Assembly (NCBI GenBank): GCA_030407315.1
Contig: JALQPE010000398.1
Coordinates: 1-64,000, forward strand
DNA: 64,000 nt
DNA from: Asparagopsis taxiformis
Taxonomy: Eukaryota > Rhodophyta > Florideophyceae > Bonnemaisoniales > Bonnemaisoniaceae
Reading direction: 5' to 3'
Shown in pieces: positions 19,740 to 30,228 of this stretch (position 1 is the stretch's first letter; each line of letters begins with the position of its first letter). Both the position numbers and the translations under genes were made by a program. The notes under the pieces are model-generated. The model was given only the letters and a program-made list of their open reading frames with translations. It made no database searches and was not told the DNA's origin.

Positions 19740-20670
19740 AATTGATTTTTCGGAAATTTTAGAATTTCTGGGCTGGCCAGCATTGCAATCGAGCTGGACA
19801 TCCACCGGACGTCCATTTCAGGTTGGTCGTGAGAGAGTGGGGCGGGACCATGATGAAACAAGGACCAAGACCTGTCCCTGACGTGTTGAGCCTGAAATCG
19901 ACCCTTCGTGAGACGCGATTTTGGCTTCCAGTTGGTGCTTATAGAAGCCAGTGATAGCCCCGATCGGGGCGGCGGCCGGTTCCGGCTTACAGTTGGTGCT
20001 TACAGACCCCAGTGATAGCCCCCGATCGGGGCCGGCAGTCGGTTCCTGGGGCCGTTGTGGCCAAATTAGACACCTTGATTTGAATTAAAATTTGGGCTAT
20101 TCTCAAAAACATGCACATGTGAACATGTTTTTGAGATGGGGGTGTGCCGTACGGCACAATCGACCCGCCGAAATCGATGATTTTTTACAATTTTTTTCTG
20201 CCCGAAATTTTAGAATTTCTGGGCTGGCCAGCAGTGCAATCGAGCTGGACATCCACCGGACGTCCATTTCAGGTTGGTCGTGAGAGAGTGAGGCGGGACC
20301 ATGATGGAACAAGGACCAAGACCTGTCCCTGACGTGTTGAGCCTGAAATCGACCCATCGTTAGGCGCCATTTAGCCTTACAGTTAGTGCTTACAGAAGCC
20401 AGTGACAACCCCACTCGGGGCGGCGGCCGGTTCCTGGGGCCGTTGTGGCCAAATTAAGACACCCTGATTTGAATTAAAATTTGGGCTATTCTCAAAAACA
20501 TGCACATGTGAACATGTTTTTGAGATGGGGGTGTGCCGTACGGCACAATCGACCGCCCAAATCAATGTTTTTTGCAATATTTTTTTCTGCCCTGAATTGT
20601 AGAATTTCTGGGCTGGCCAGCAATGCATCTGAGCTGGACATCCACCGGACGTCCATTTCAGGTTGATCGT
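19740..20670. repeat. Three-copy tandem repeat with internal hairpins
   Basis: The block GAATTTCTGGGCTGGCCAGC...GAGCTGGACATCCACCGGACGTCCATTTCAGG starts near 19753, 20204 and 20594 (periods about 451 and 390). The segment upstream of copies 2 and 3 also holds a hairpin (CTCAAAAACATG with CATGTTTTTGAG, near 20102 and 20492) and a perfect palindrome GTGCCGTACGGCAC (near 20144 and 20535). A sub-repeat with AGTTGGTGCTTACAGA occurs within the units. No supported protein. Confidence 0.85.
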
Positions 20671-20939
20671 GTATCGTGCACGTCCACCCATTACCGGAAG
20701 CAAGTAGGCGATGAAGCACGTACAAACCCAATTGTTCTGCTATTTCTAGCATAGACTATCGAGTCTAGAGATGTGAGGGAATCGTCCTGGAAATCATGCT
20801 CCAACCCACGAGGGAATGGACAATCTAGTTTGAAAGCATGGAACGGAAGTATATTATAGTAGGTCCATAGATTGAAAGTGATAAAGGAGATGATTATATT
20901 CTCGATAATTGTTTCCTAAAGTAGTTGTTGTTAAGCTAT

Positions 20940-22969
20940 CTAGCCGTCGGAAAACTGTTCTTCCTCTTCGTCGTCAGTATAATAGGGATCTATATATCCA
21001 GGTTCTCCCGGCAGAAGAGGCACTACCGGGGCCCCACCCGGTGTGTGCATTATATCCTTGCGAGGTTCTGTCGTCTTCATCCGCATCATTCCGAGCTGCC
21101 CTGTCTTCGGCCTACGATCTTTCTTGACCGGGATGGGAACAACTGTCTTGTGGCGAACATTGACAGGTGCCGGTTGACTTTGCCTGGCAGACCGGCGCGG
21201 AGCATTGGCGATTACTTCTTCTTCGAATCCCAACCGCCTGATGAAACCAAACGAAACATTGTCGGGAATCGGATACGACGCATTCCTGAAATACGTGTGA
21301 TACCTCGTTGTCGTGTGTGACACAACTCTGTCGACATGCCCTGCCCCGGCATGTTGTACATGGCCGTGACCGATGAAGACTGAACGTGGCGGAACGATTA
21401 CCTTCTTCAGCTTCATCGTCTTGGCGTACATATCTAATTCCAGCGCTTTGGAAAAGACGTACTTGTGGGACCCTGGACACACCCAGATAGGGAATGGGTC
21501 ATCTCCGTTGACAATAACAAAGTAACCCGGAAGTTGATCTTTGCGGTCGCGAGGAAGAACAGGGAAATCATTGTGTGGGACCTGCCGAGGACACCCCTTT
21601 CCCGTTATCAAAAACCGTCCCCCAGATGCCGGCATGACAAGTTTTTCTCCCGGTAAACCGCACTCCTCCAGCCCTATCAGCCGGACAAGGATTCCCAACC
21701 ACACATCCAGCAGGGCTCGCCGCGTCACAAACTTGAACCGGTCGGTACGCGACTCGTCGTTCTCGGCATAGTCAACCAGGCAGTGGCGCGTAGACGTGAA
21801 GTGGGCCCTCCCCTCATTCCGGTTCTTCTCATCTGTTTAATCGTCCCTGTATTGACAATGGGACTCCACAGCTGCCGGTTCCCAGGGTCCTTGTGCACCT
21901 CCTCCCCCTCCCACGTTCCCAAAAAGTACCGAAACAATTCCTGGTTAGGAATTTCTTCCATGAGACCCAAGTCAAATGGGAACTTTTCCGACGCATCGAG
22001 GTAGCTTACATCCGCGAAATTGTGCATCACCGTATACCCTCGCTCGTTGATTTCCGTTCGGCAATTGTGGAAGTACGCCATACCAGTGCCGGCCTCATAC
22101 GAATCCTTCCAGCTTGTAGACATTCGCGCAACCTGAGCGAAGTCCAGCCTCGAGGGTAGAAACGTCGATGTAGGCTCACACATCGCCTTGGCAGTCATCT
22201 TCCACGCTGCGAACAACATCGGATAGATGGTCTCGATCTCCAAAACAAGATGACGAGCCCGATGTTGTTCCGGAATATGCAGCCCCTCAAACACAGGGTC
22301 CATCGCCACTTGCTTCAAATACCTCACCTCTCTGCCCTCCTCATCGATTTCCACACTCTCCAATAACAACCTGAGCTCAATCGGGGGCAGACAGCCAACC
22401 CTCACCGATGCGATGACGTCCGCGGGACGCTGCGCCAGATGATGCCCTTCGGCTCGGTCTTTGGCTTCGAAATCGTCAGGAAGAGATGGCATACGGTCGT
22501 CGAACAGGAGGTCGTGTTCAGAAGGAGAGTCACGAACGATGTAACCGTCTTCATCGACTTCCACTCCTTCCGGAACAGTGAATGTAATTGTCACTTCGCG
22601 GACCCCCTTGCTTTCGACTTGGCCCTCGTCTGCACCGTTTTTGTCTTCCTCGTCCGAAGCGGTATGGACAGATTCTTGGTTGGAGGGAGTCGCACCAGCA
22701 CGTTGGTTAGCTTGGGGGACAATCTCAACAGCAGAATCGGGGGAACGGGCGGAGTCTTCGTCACCCTCATCACCGGAAGCAGTGGCTTGTTGTTGATCGG
22801 TGGGTTTATCAACAACGGCCTGTTCTTCTTCCCCGGCGGATTGTTGTACCGCAACCGCACAGCATGAGCAATATTTGAGAAAACCATTGATTTCACTGGT
22901 TTGAACCAGTAGATTTGGATGGAATAGCCGGCCAGAGCAAAATTTGGAAATTTTATTGGAAAAAACCAC
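20940..22969 (-). CDS. 2-oxoglutarate/Fe(II) dioxygenase-like protein, 2OG-C
   Basis: Two minus-strand frames (22969-about 21800 and about 21800-20940) join across one frame change. The N-terminal ~110 residues are acidic and disordered. The catalytic half carries an HxD motif in RQVPHNDF (His codon 21573-21575), a PhyH-like WVCPGSHKYVF, and the distal histidine in GHGHVQHAGAG, followed by an Arg (TTRYHTYF) able to bind 2-oxoglutarate. The same spaced motifs occur in 2OG-A, 2OG-B and the fusion at 38137. The family uses O2 and 2-oxoglutarate to hydroxylate a substrate. Whether this one acts on DNA bases (TET/JBP-like) or is closer to PhyH cannot be settled by eye. The C-terminus is basic, then ends acidic (DPYYTDDEEEEQF). 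It is the only copy without a ParB partner next to it. The active-site residues are complete, so it may be the best functional member. Confidence 0.7.
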
Positions 22970-23280
22970 GCGACGTGGCTGGATACAGTAGAGAAATGGG
23001 ATGTAAAAAACCAGAGGAAATTATTGGCCAAGCCAGGCTGAAAGGCTGGTTCTGTACTGTAGTTGGGCATGATTTTTTTGATGGTTTTAGATTTGCGCCC
23101 GTCCATACGCTGGCGGCCGGCGGTGGGTGGAAAAAACCATTGAAATTACTAATTTCGGCTATGGAATGACGGAAATGGCAAACCAGCGACGGATACAGTA
23201 CGGAGGGTGGTTGAAACCAGTGCATGGACTAGTTTGGGAGGCTGGTTTCGCTGGTTTTGGTGGTTCCATTACAGTAGGTG
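22870..23280. repeat. Region of dispersed short repeats upstream of 2OG-C
   Basis: The words AAACCATTG, CTGGTTT and ACAGTA recur in both orientations (for example AAAACCATTGATTTCACTGG near 22880 and AAAACCATTGAAATTACTAA near 23136). It overlaps the first codons I assign to 2OG-C, so that start is uncertain. It looks like a small decayed non-autonomous element or the promoter of 2OG-C. Confidence 0.45.
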
Positions 23281-23687
23281 TAGTTTGGGACATGGTGTAA
23301 ATGAACTTACGCATGAGCAATGTCTTAGGGTGAGCTGCTTATAGGCTAGGTGCATGTATGAAATTGTTTCTTGGAATATATTCTGGCGTTGCGGTGAGCG
23401 AGGGAAATATCCTATGTTAAGGTAGGTGAGAAGATGAAAGCTAGGAAATAATTGATAGGTAGTATAGTATGGTAGTGCTGGAAGGGAGGTCAATTGGGTG
23501 GTGGAGCCGTAGTGAACACGGGAATTACAATGAAGAGTGGAGGGATTGACATTGTACAGTAGGTCAGGAAATGGTTTGGCGTCGCGGTCATAATCTGCAT
23601 ATCTGCAGATTGGCAATCCAATACTTCCACCCGGTATGCATACGAATCCGTAGAACCGGAATTCTTCCAGTTACCAAGATCGATTCA

Positions 23688-23812
23688 AACGACCCATACG
23701 CACGTTCCCATGCACCGGACCCGTACGCATCTCGCGACGAACCAGACCCGTTTGGTTCGTCGCGCTTTGCATAGGGATCCGGTGCGTGGGAGCGCGCGTA
23801 AGGGTCGTTGTA
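23688..23812. repeat. Long imperfect hairpin (~60-base arms)
   Basis: The left arm, from about 23688 (CGACCCATACGCACGTTCCC...), pairs with the right arm ending GTAAGGGTCGTTG near 23812. The turn is around CCAGACCCGTTTGG. The GC-rich arms stand out from AT-rich surroundings. It lies between 2OG-C and the Tudor-like gene. Confidence 0.75.
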
Positions 23813-23865
23813 GCCAGAGGCACTATTTACGTATGGGACCTTGGCGCAGTAGTACCCAGAGACTC

Positions 23866-23892
23866 TATATATATATATAGAGTATATACTCT
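23866..23892. repeat. TA dinucleotide run and palindrome
   Basis: CTCTATATATATATATAGAG is a self-complementary simple repeat, followed by TATATACTCTCGAG. No function is evident. Confidence 0.6.
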
Positions 23893-24037
23893 CGAGGGAA
23901 GTGGCTGAGGATGGGCAACATTAATTTGAATTGCCAATCACGAAATGGAGGATCACACACGTGTGATCGGGAGCTATAATGGGTAATTAGAAGCGAATGT
24001 GAAAAAAATTGAAATTAAAAATGGTCAGCATCGCAAT

Positions 24038-24090
24038 CCGGGCTGGTTGACATGCCGGATTGAGTTTTGCTCGAGTAAGTTGAGTATGAA
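24038..24090. repeat. Decayed copy of the CTCGAGCAA palindrome
   Basis: One arm is clear at 24055-24089 (CCGGATTGAGTTTTGCTCGAG then TAAGTTGAGTATGA). It matches the palindromes at 47.5, 51.4-51.8, 55.3-55.9 and 60.3-60.7 kb, including the outer CATACT segment. The left arm is degenerate (CGCAATCCGG). It ends about 185 bases upstream of the Tudor-like start at 24274, so it links that gene to the 47-64 kb array. Confidence 0.7.
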
Positions 24091-24273
24091 AGAATCGATC
24101 AGCGAGTCATGCCATTTCGTGGTAAACGTAATGACGTTACGGAGTAGATGATTCATCATGATTATGTACACATATATGAGGCTATATCGCCGTAGTGAAA
24201 AGTTGGTATTGCATCAACTACATTGTTAAATTGTCGTCTTTTCTAGCATTAGAACTAATTTGGAAGGGGAATC

Positions 24274-26033
24274 ATGACGAACAGGCGTGAGTCAGCGAGG
24301 ATTAGGTGCAAGAGCGAAAAAGCGATTGCGAACCGTGCCCAAGAGAGGGTACTCGGTATCGAAGACCTGCCGAAAGTCGAGTCTAGGATCGAAGTGTGTT
24401 TTGAGGTGTCTGGTGTGGGGATGTGGTGGGGCGGGAAGGTGGTGTCACTGAGCCTCCCCGAAGAGTTTCCAGTATGCACGGGAGCTCCTCCGCCAGGAGC
24501 CCTCGTAGACGTGGAGAGGGAAAGTGGAGTGTACGTGCCCGGGGTCGTGGAATCTGGGGACGCTAAGGATGGAGACTGCGCGTCGGTGATCATGATCCAT
24601 ATTATACAAGGTGGGAGAAAGGTGGCGTTTTCGGATGTAAGGTCTTGGAGATTTTCGGGTAGCGTGCAGCCGAAATTCGAGGAAGAGATCATCGCTGAAG
24701 GCAGGATTCTGTACGATGCAATGCCCGAAAAGGGATATCCCTGCGTGGGGTATGATGATGGAACGTTCCTACTCGGGCGGAGAATTATGTGCGCCGGACA
24801 GCAGCCGACTGCGTGGCGCAGAGGAAAATGCTCTGTCGGAAACGTTGACGGTCACGATGAGCGGGAGGAGGTTGAACTGTCGGAGGAGTCCAGCTACAGT
24901 AGCGCTGAGGATAGTCGGAAAGCTGGGGAGCCGGGTTACAAGCCTGTTAAAACCGAAGATGGAGAAGTGAGGGCACAGAGGACGTCGAATGAGAGGCAGC
25001 TGGAGACCAGGGTGCGAGTTCTGGAGGATGCAATGTCGTTGTTGGACGCTGGGAAGTTTAATTGTTCCAGCAGCATCGTCGATAATGTTGGTCTGATGCT
25101 GTTGTCGATGATGCGGAGAGGAGTGGAGAAGATGGTAGAACAAACAGGCTGTACGAATACCGACTGGAAGCTCTAGTCGCGTGTTCTCTACAAGTATGGT
25201 GGACGGAGCTATGATGTGCGTAAATCTGGTGACCTCTCCGATACAAGTTCCTGCTGCATTGTGCAGCAGGATATTCAGAGAGTTACTGAAGGGAACAATA
25301 GACCTATACGGTGAAGGTCGGTACGATGTGTATCCTAGTTTACACTCGGCAGTGCATGGAACTGGAAACGAAGCGATCACAGTGGTTTGCAGCAACTTTG
25401 CTGTGCTATCCGACATGCTAGGAATATCTTTATTGCAGCGCAGCGAAATGCTTGTGCACACCCGTAACGTGTCTACTACTGACGGGAAAGATGGAGAAGA
25501 AGCGAATGGAGAGAGCTTTTGGAAGCAGAGCAGCCTGTAAATATTGGGGACGGCACTTTGTGAGGATGATGGAGGGAATAGTGAGAATGGACCGGTATCG
25601 ATGAGCATCGGGAGCAGCATGTTCTGTGCGTTGCGGAGGGAACAATCTTCACAGTGTGCAGTTCGACGGGATCGCAAAATAGTGCAGGGACAGTAGTGTT
25701 CAACGTACGTACGTTTCGAAGATGGAGGTTGAGAGTCGGGAGGGGGCATGCCCAATTCACTCAGAGGTTCGCAGTGTATGTGACAATGGAGGAAGAACTC
25801 GAAGGAACGGAGTTGTGAAGAGTTTCCGGGCGGAATGGGAGCCTGTTGGGCAGAGGAAACGTGGAAGGAATGGAGAGGGGCAGTGGGGTTGTTTGCGAGT
25901 TTACGTACCATATGTTTTAATCCATGGTGTTGAAGAACCGCGAAGGATAGCCAGACTGATGTCCGAAGAAGTAGTGAACAGGGCAGTAGGGGCGGAAAGA
26001 ATGGAAAAGCTAGCCGAGAAGTACCTGATATAA
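24274..26033 (+). pseudogene. Tudor-like protein, family T copy 1, frameshifted
   Basis: Begins with an intact 300-codon frame (24274-25176), then continues in two other frames (25181-25540 and 25722-26033). The order of recognisable segments matches the minus-strand paralogue at 27723-29237. Residues about 38-60 (EVCFEVSGVGMWWGGKVVSL) resemble a Tudor/PWWP-type beta-barrel, a fold that reads methylated lysine or arginine; this assignment is tentative. An acidic linker and a coiled-coil-like segment (about 240-270) follow. The final segment (RVYVPYVLIHGVEEP, MSEEVVNRAV) pairs with RVELVLPTVTFFG and LSQKIIDQAI of the paralogue. It lies downstream of a CTCGAGCAA palindrome. Two frame changes suggest decay. 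The cellular role is unknown. Confidence 0.5.
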
Positions 26034-26171
26034 AATGATAAACGAATGGATGAGTAGAATATGAAAGGAGAACGGTAAAGGTTTGAAGGTTTCAAAGAAG
26101 ACTACAGTTTACATTATAGTTTGAAGCTACTAGGTATAAGGGGAAAGGAGAAGTCACATGACGAGGGATAT

Positions 26172-27320
26172 TCAAAGCTCGTCATCCTCCTGCAAAGCTT
26201 GATAGTCTTCTGTAACGATGCAGGGAGGATCGAGGTCCTCAGTTGCTATGGAACGAATATCTGTTCTGTCGAATTTGGTTGCATCATATTCGTGGGCGGA
26301 TATATTCTTCTTCTTTCGAATGAAGCTGGAGAGTAGTTTGCCACCAGAAATATAGTCGCGGAGGTCAAGGCATCCGTGACTTCCAACAAGCGGGAAGCCA
26401 TCTCTACCATATTCATCGGATTCTATCATTGTGCAGAATAGTGATTTTAAGCATATCGCTATCTTGCAAGAGGCAAGAATAGCTTCCGAATTGTAGCAGA
26501 GAAGATGGCGTTGAGGGCATTGGCAGAAACTGGTAAGTAGTACTATTGCAGTGGTGAGGAAGGAGAATTTGGTCAGAGCTTTTCTTTGCTGTGAGGAACG
26601 AGAAGGAGAGGAGTCGGCCACAGAGTCTTTGACAGAAACTGTATAGATGACCTGAATAATGAGCTCCTGACAGTCGAGTGTGAAAGTATTGAAGATTCTA
26701 TAGTTTTCTTCATATACCTTGTTTGCTTCTGCACTGTTCCCGTACGCCCTAGCAGTGGTAGGAATAGAATCATTGCAACGAAGGGGAAAGTCGTTATTAA
26801 ACGTCATGAACGATGCTTGATTACTATCTGGGGAGTTGTCGAGAATAACGGCGTCGAAATCTTGGTGAAGAAGAAAGAAACATGATTTGAGAAGTTCTTG
26901 TTTCAAAGTTTTTCTAGAGTTGTTAAAGAACTTTGTAAGGGCACGCAGCGCGGACGTAGCCAAAATAACGGGTCCAGTATCTGCTGCAGCGATAGCAAAA
27001 TTTCTGGATGTCGAGGAAGAGGCGGGGGGGGGAGCTCGGATGGAGTCTCCATCGGTGCCGGTAGATAGTCGCTTCCGCTTTGAAGGAGGCATAACGATGT
27101 TGTCTTCGTCGGTGGGCATTGCCAGTGCAAAGGCTTCACGAAGAGCATGAGGCGGGAGGCGCACCCAGGGGGGCTTATCCTGAGTTACAACGGTGGCGTT
27201 GCGGAGGGGGTAGCTGCGGATGGCTGTCGACATGTTGAGGTCATCCTCTTCTCCAGGGTCTACGTTGCCGGCTTTACGTGATGTCGAGTCCTTCCACCTA
27301 ACGACCTGGTCGTTGGCCAT
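26172..27320 (-). CDS. Unknown protein, family X copy 1
   Basis: I do not recognise it. The frame runs from an ATG at 27320 (MANDQVVRWKDS), although it is open further upstream to 27575. There is a basic nuclear-type motif near residue 80 (PPSKRKRLS). The C-terminal half is helical, and its segment ELIIQVIYTVSVKDS...ALTKFSFLTTAIVLLTSF aligns with MILRVEHVVFLRSTGG...LRRVINFVHVASKFLIAFF of the larger plus-strand gene at 30229. I therefore treat the two as one family. It ends tail to tail with family T copy 1, with about 140 bases between. Nothing shows an enzymatic motif. Confidence 0.5.
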   Translation of the reverse strand: MANDQVVRWKDSTSRKAGNVDPGEEDDLNMSTAIRSYPLRNATVVTQDKPPWVRLPPHALREAFALAMPTDEDNIVMPPSKRKRLSTGTDGDSIRAPPPASSSTSRNFAIAAADTGPVILATSALRALTKFFNNSRKTLKQELLKSCFFLLHQDFDAVILDNSPDSNQASFMTFNNDFPLRCNDSIPTTARAYGNSAEANKVYEENYRIFNTFTLDCQELIIQVIYTVSVKDSVADSSPSRSSQQRKALTKFSFLTTAIVLLTSFCQCPQRHLLCYNSEAILASCKIAICLKSLFCTMIESDEYGRDGFPLVGSHGCLDLRDYISGGKLLSSFIRKKKNISAHEYDATKFDRTDIRSIATEDLDPPCIVTEDYQALQEDDEL

Positions 27321-27722
27321 TGAGAAGAAAGCGGAACCGACGATTGAGCGCTTCAAATAGACGTGCTTCTTCCCTACGGGGCTTGAAATGAGGGAACGCT
27401 TGGAATTTGCGGAGTCTGCGGTAGTGGAAGAGAATTGGGAAAAGGACAGTGCACACTGCGTATGAAATATTTGCAGATATAATATATTTAGATTAGTAAA
27501 ACCATTGGAAATAATACAGCTCAAGACAGTACTAGAAACAATGGCTATATATATTATAAAATCTATTTCCAGCACATTATGTTCCGAATTTTTGCAATGG
27601 TATGGCGGACTTGAAATCTACGCCACGGTAGCTATTGTTTAATGTATCTTTTGTAAAACCTTAATGTTTCCCTGTCTTGAATGTCTTCGTACCAGACCTC
27701 GTTCACTTTATTGATTCTTTTA

Positions 27723-29237
27723 TCAGTGAATCGCTTGATCAATTATCTTTTGAGATAACATATCCAGAACTTCATCACAAGTTGAACTTCCAAAGAAAGT
27801 TACTGTTGGTAAGACAAGCTCAACACGACCAACTACAATATCTCCATCATAACATGAATTCTTTGACCAACTTCTAGCTGGAAGCTGAGTAAGTGGACGC
27901 CACAATAGATGGAATGCTGTTTCCTTCAGAACATTGCCTCCTCCACTTTCAAAGTGATCGGAAACTGAAAGTTGTGGAAGTTCTATCTCGTTAAGGCGAT
28001 GAATGAAATGCCCATTTTCATTGTCCCAAGCCATAGAGTTTCTTTCCAGGACAACTTTGTTTCCATTTCCAATAATTGAGTTTTCCAGTTCTTTCCCAGC
28101 CGTCAACCCGAAAAAGAATTTTGCGTTTCCTTGACTTTCGTCCTCCTCAAATCTAGAGACACCCAGAACTCGCAATTTACAGTTATGGTTACCCTTGCAT
28201 TCTCTTAGTTTCCATATAGCTCGTTGACGATCTGATTGATCCCACAATCCTATCCAGTTGCATATTCCCCCAAATCCAGAGAACGTGATGTAGAATCGTG
28301 AAGCAGAAATACCCGGGCGCTGCATAGTGTTAAAATCAGGCCAAAATGAAACGTTTTCTTGTCCTCTCGATATATTCTCTGCTATCCAGCTCCAAAGTAG
28401 AAGGTCACAGTCAGCTGTAATTGATATGTTTGACTGCGTGAAACGTTTTCCTGGTGCTCGATCAGCGCTTTCGTGTTTTGGATACTGGTGTAGCAGTTGT
28501 AACATTTTTCGGCGAAGCGTTGCTTTGAAGACATTCACTCTCCCTTCTTTCATAGATTCGCTTCCGGCATCAATACGGCCGACGAGATTTGTTTCTAGTT
28601 TGCTCACTCGACGATTTAACTGCAAATAAGATGTTTGGATTGCATCCATGTGGGACTTCACTAAGTCTTCACCTCCTCGAGATACAGTAGATTTGCCTTC
28701 ATCTGGCATATGGACGCCAGCATCTCCTTCACATTCGTATCGAGAAGATATGTCATTGCAGGGATCATAGTCTTGTAGACGCCACGAAACTCCAGGATTC
28801 AATTCAGTTGAAACGGGCAATTACTGTTCCCTAAGCAGGTTTCTTCTTAAAAAGAATACTTCACAGACCTGAGGCTTTAATCCGTGCATACCATGATACC
28901 GCAGGGTTCCATACCCAATGATGTCCCCGATATAAACCCTGTGGATTTCTTCGATGTCTGCCTTCCACCAAACCACCTCTCCGTCACTGAGCTCCCATAG
29001 AACTTTTATCAGATCTGTCTCTTGCGGAAGCTCTTCTACACTGTCAAGTGTATGTTTGGAAGATCCAGTGCAGGTTTTCTTGGTGATGATTCTCGGCGGA
29101 GTTGAAAGAGAACAAATTGGAGCGCTTTGTGACAGGGAACTGGATTTGTTTGGAACAATTCTTCGAGGCAAATATGAAACTCTTTTTGATTTTCTCTTAG
29201 GATACCTTCTTGACAAAGAATGCTTAGCTTTCGCCAT
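27723..29237 (-). pseudogene. Tudor-like protein, family T copy 2, one in-frame TAA
   Basis: From MAKAKHSLSRRYPKRKSKR at 29237 the frame is open to 27723 except for one TAA at 28821-28823. The N-terminus is basic (likely nuclear). The first folded part (VLWELSDGEVVWWKADIEEI, then IIGYGTLRYHG) resembles a Tudor-like barrel with the WW-A-V core also seen in copy 1. After the stop come a coiled-coil-like stretch (LQLNRRVSKLETNLVGRI) and an unrecognised globular region ending VVGRVELVLPTVTFFG. The stop sits just after the Tudor-like part. It either truncates the protein to a lone reader domain or marks a dead copy. It is divergent from family X copy 2. Confidence 0.5.
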
Positions 29238-29267
29238 GGTCTCTTTCAAAAGTTTCACAGAAAACAA

Positions 29268-30228
29268 ATTCCAGCGGAAAGGAGAACAGCTTGATTAGAT
29301 CCATGACGCTCTGAAGATTGTCTATTTATACCACGTACATGTCCTCTTACTCTTCCATATTTTTTGGGCGCAGAGTAATGCCGCTCGAGATCAATTCCAG
29401 AAATACTTTCTGTTACAGCTGATAGATACCCAAATGCCCGCAAATGGCAGAGAAATAATATTCATGGACGTTCCTACCTGGGCAGACGTATTCTTGACTT
29501 CAGATGGAGCACAGGGCAAACGTATAGAAAAGAGTGTATCCGCTTGATATGAAGAAGGGATTCACACTGGAAGTAGTAGTAGTGTAACGGCGAGAAACGG
29601 CACAGGATTTTCGATTGTAACAACATCTAGATCCCCAAATGGTACGAAGGGGTCGGGTGAAGATCTGAAAACTTCTCTGAAATAGCCGTTCATCACAGAA
29701 AGTGATTGGAAATCGGTTGCCTAGTGGGTCTCCATGAGGATTTCGCGTAAAACTTGCGTATCGATAATTTTTCAGACAGGACTATGGTTCCTAGAGCATG
29801 TAATCTTCTCACCATCCAATTTTCTTGAACTGATAGAAGAATCAGGCCAAGAAATAATATGAATACTCAAGGACTGAAGCTCGTCGAGAACGTATAAATT
29901 CATCCAGTCCTCTTCATCAAACAAATCGAAACGGGTCGAATAGAACGACTCATGTATCACGTGTAAAGTTCTAGAGAATTCTTCAATCCGTTCAACTCAT
30001 TTGCAGCCTATAGAAGATGGTATCCCATCATGCATTGTAATTTAGAGGCGAGGATAGCATTCACAACTTAATAAACCTTGGGGAATCAAGGAAAAATGGA
30101 TGATGCTCGGGAAAAAAGGTGTAAGCACGGATCGAGTGCTCAGAGAAGACTTCAGACTTTCGAAAGCATCAAATACACTGCAGAGGTTTTTCTTCAAGCG
30201 ATCCGAATCACTGTGGTATTCAGACATC
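29268..30228. other. Intergenic region between family T copy 2 and family X copy 2
   Basis: About 960 bases separating two divergent genes. I find no coding frame, RNA gene or strong repeat; presumably it contains both promoters. Confidence 0.5.
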
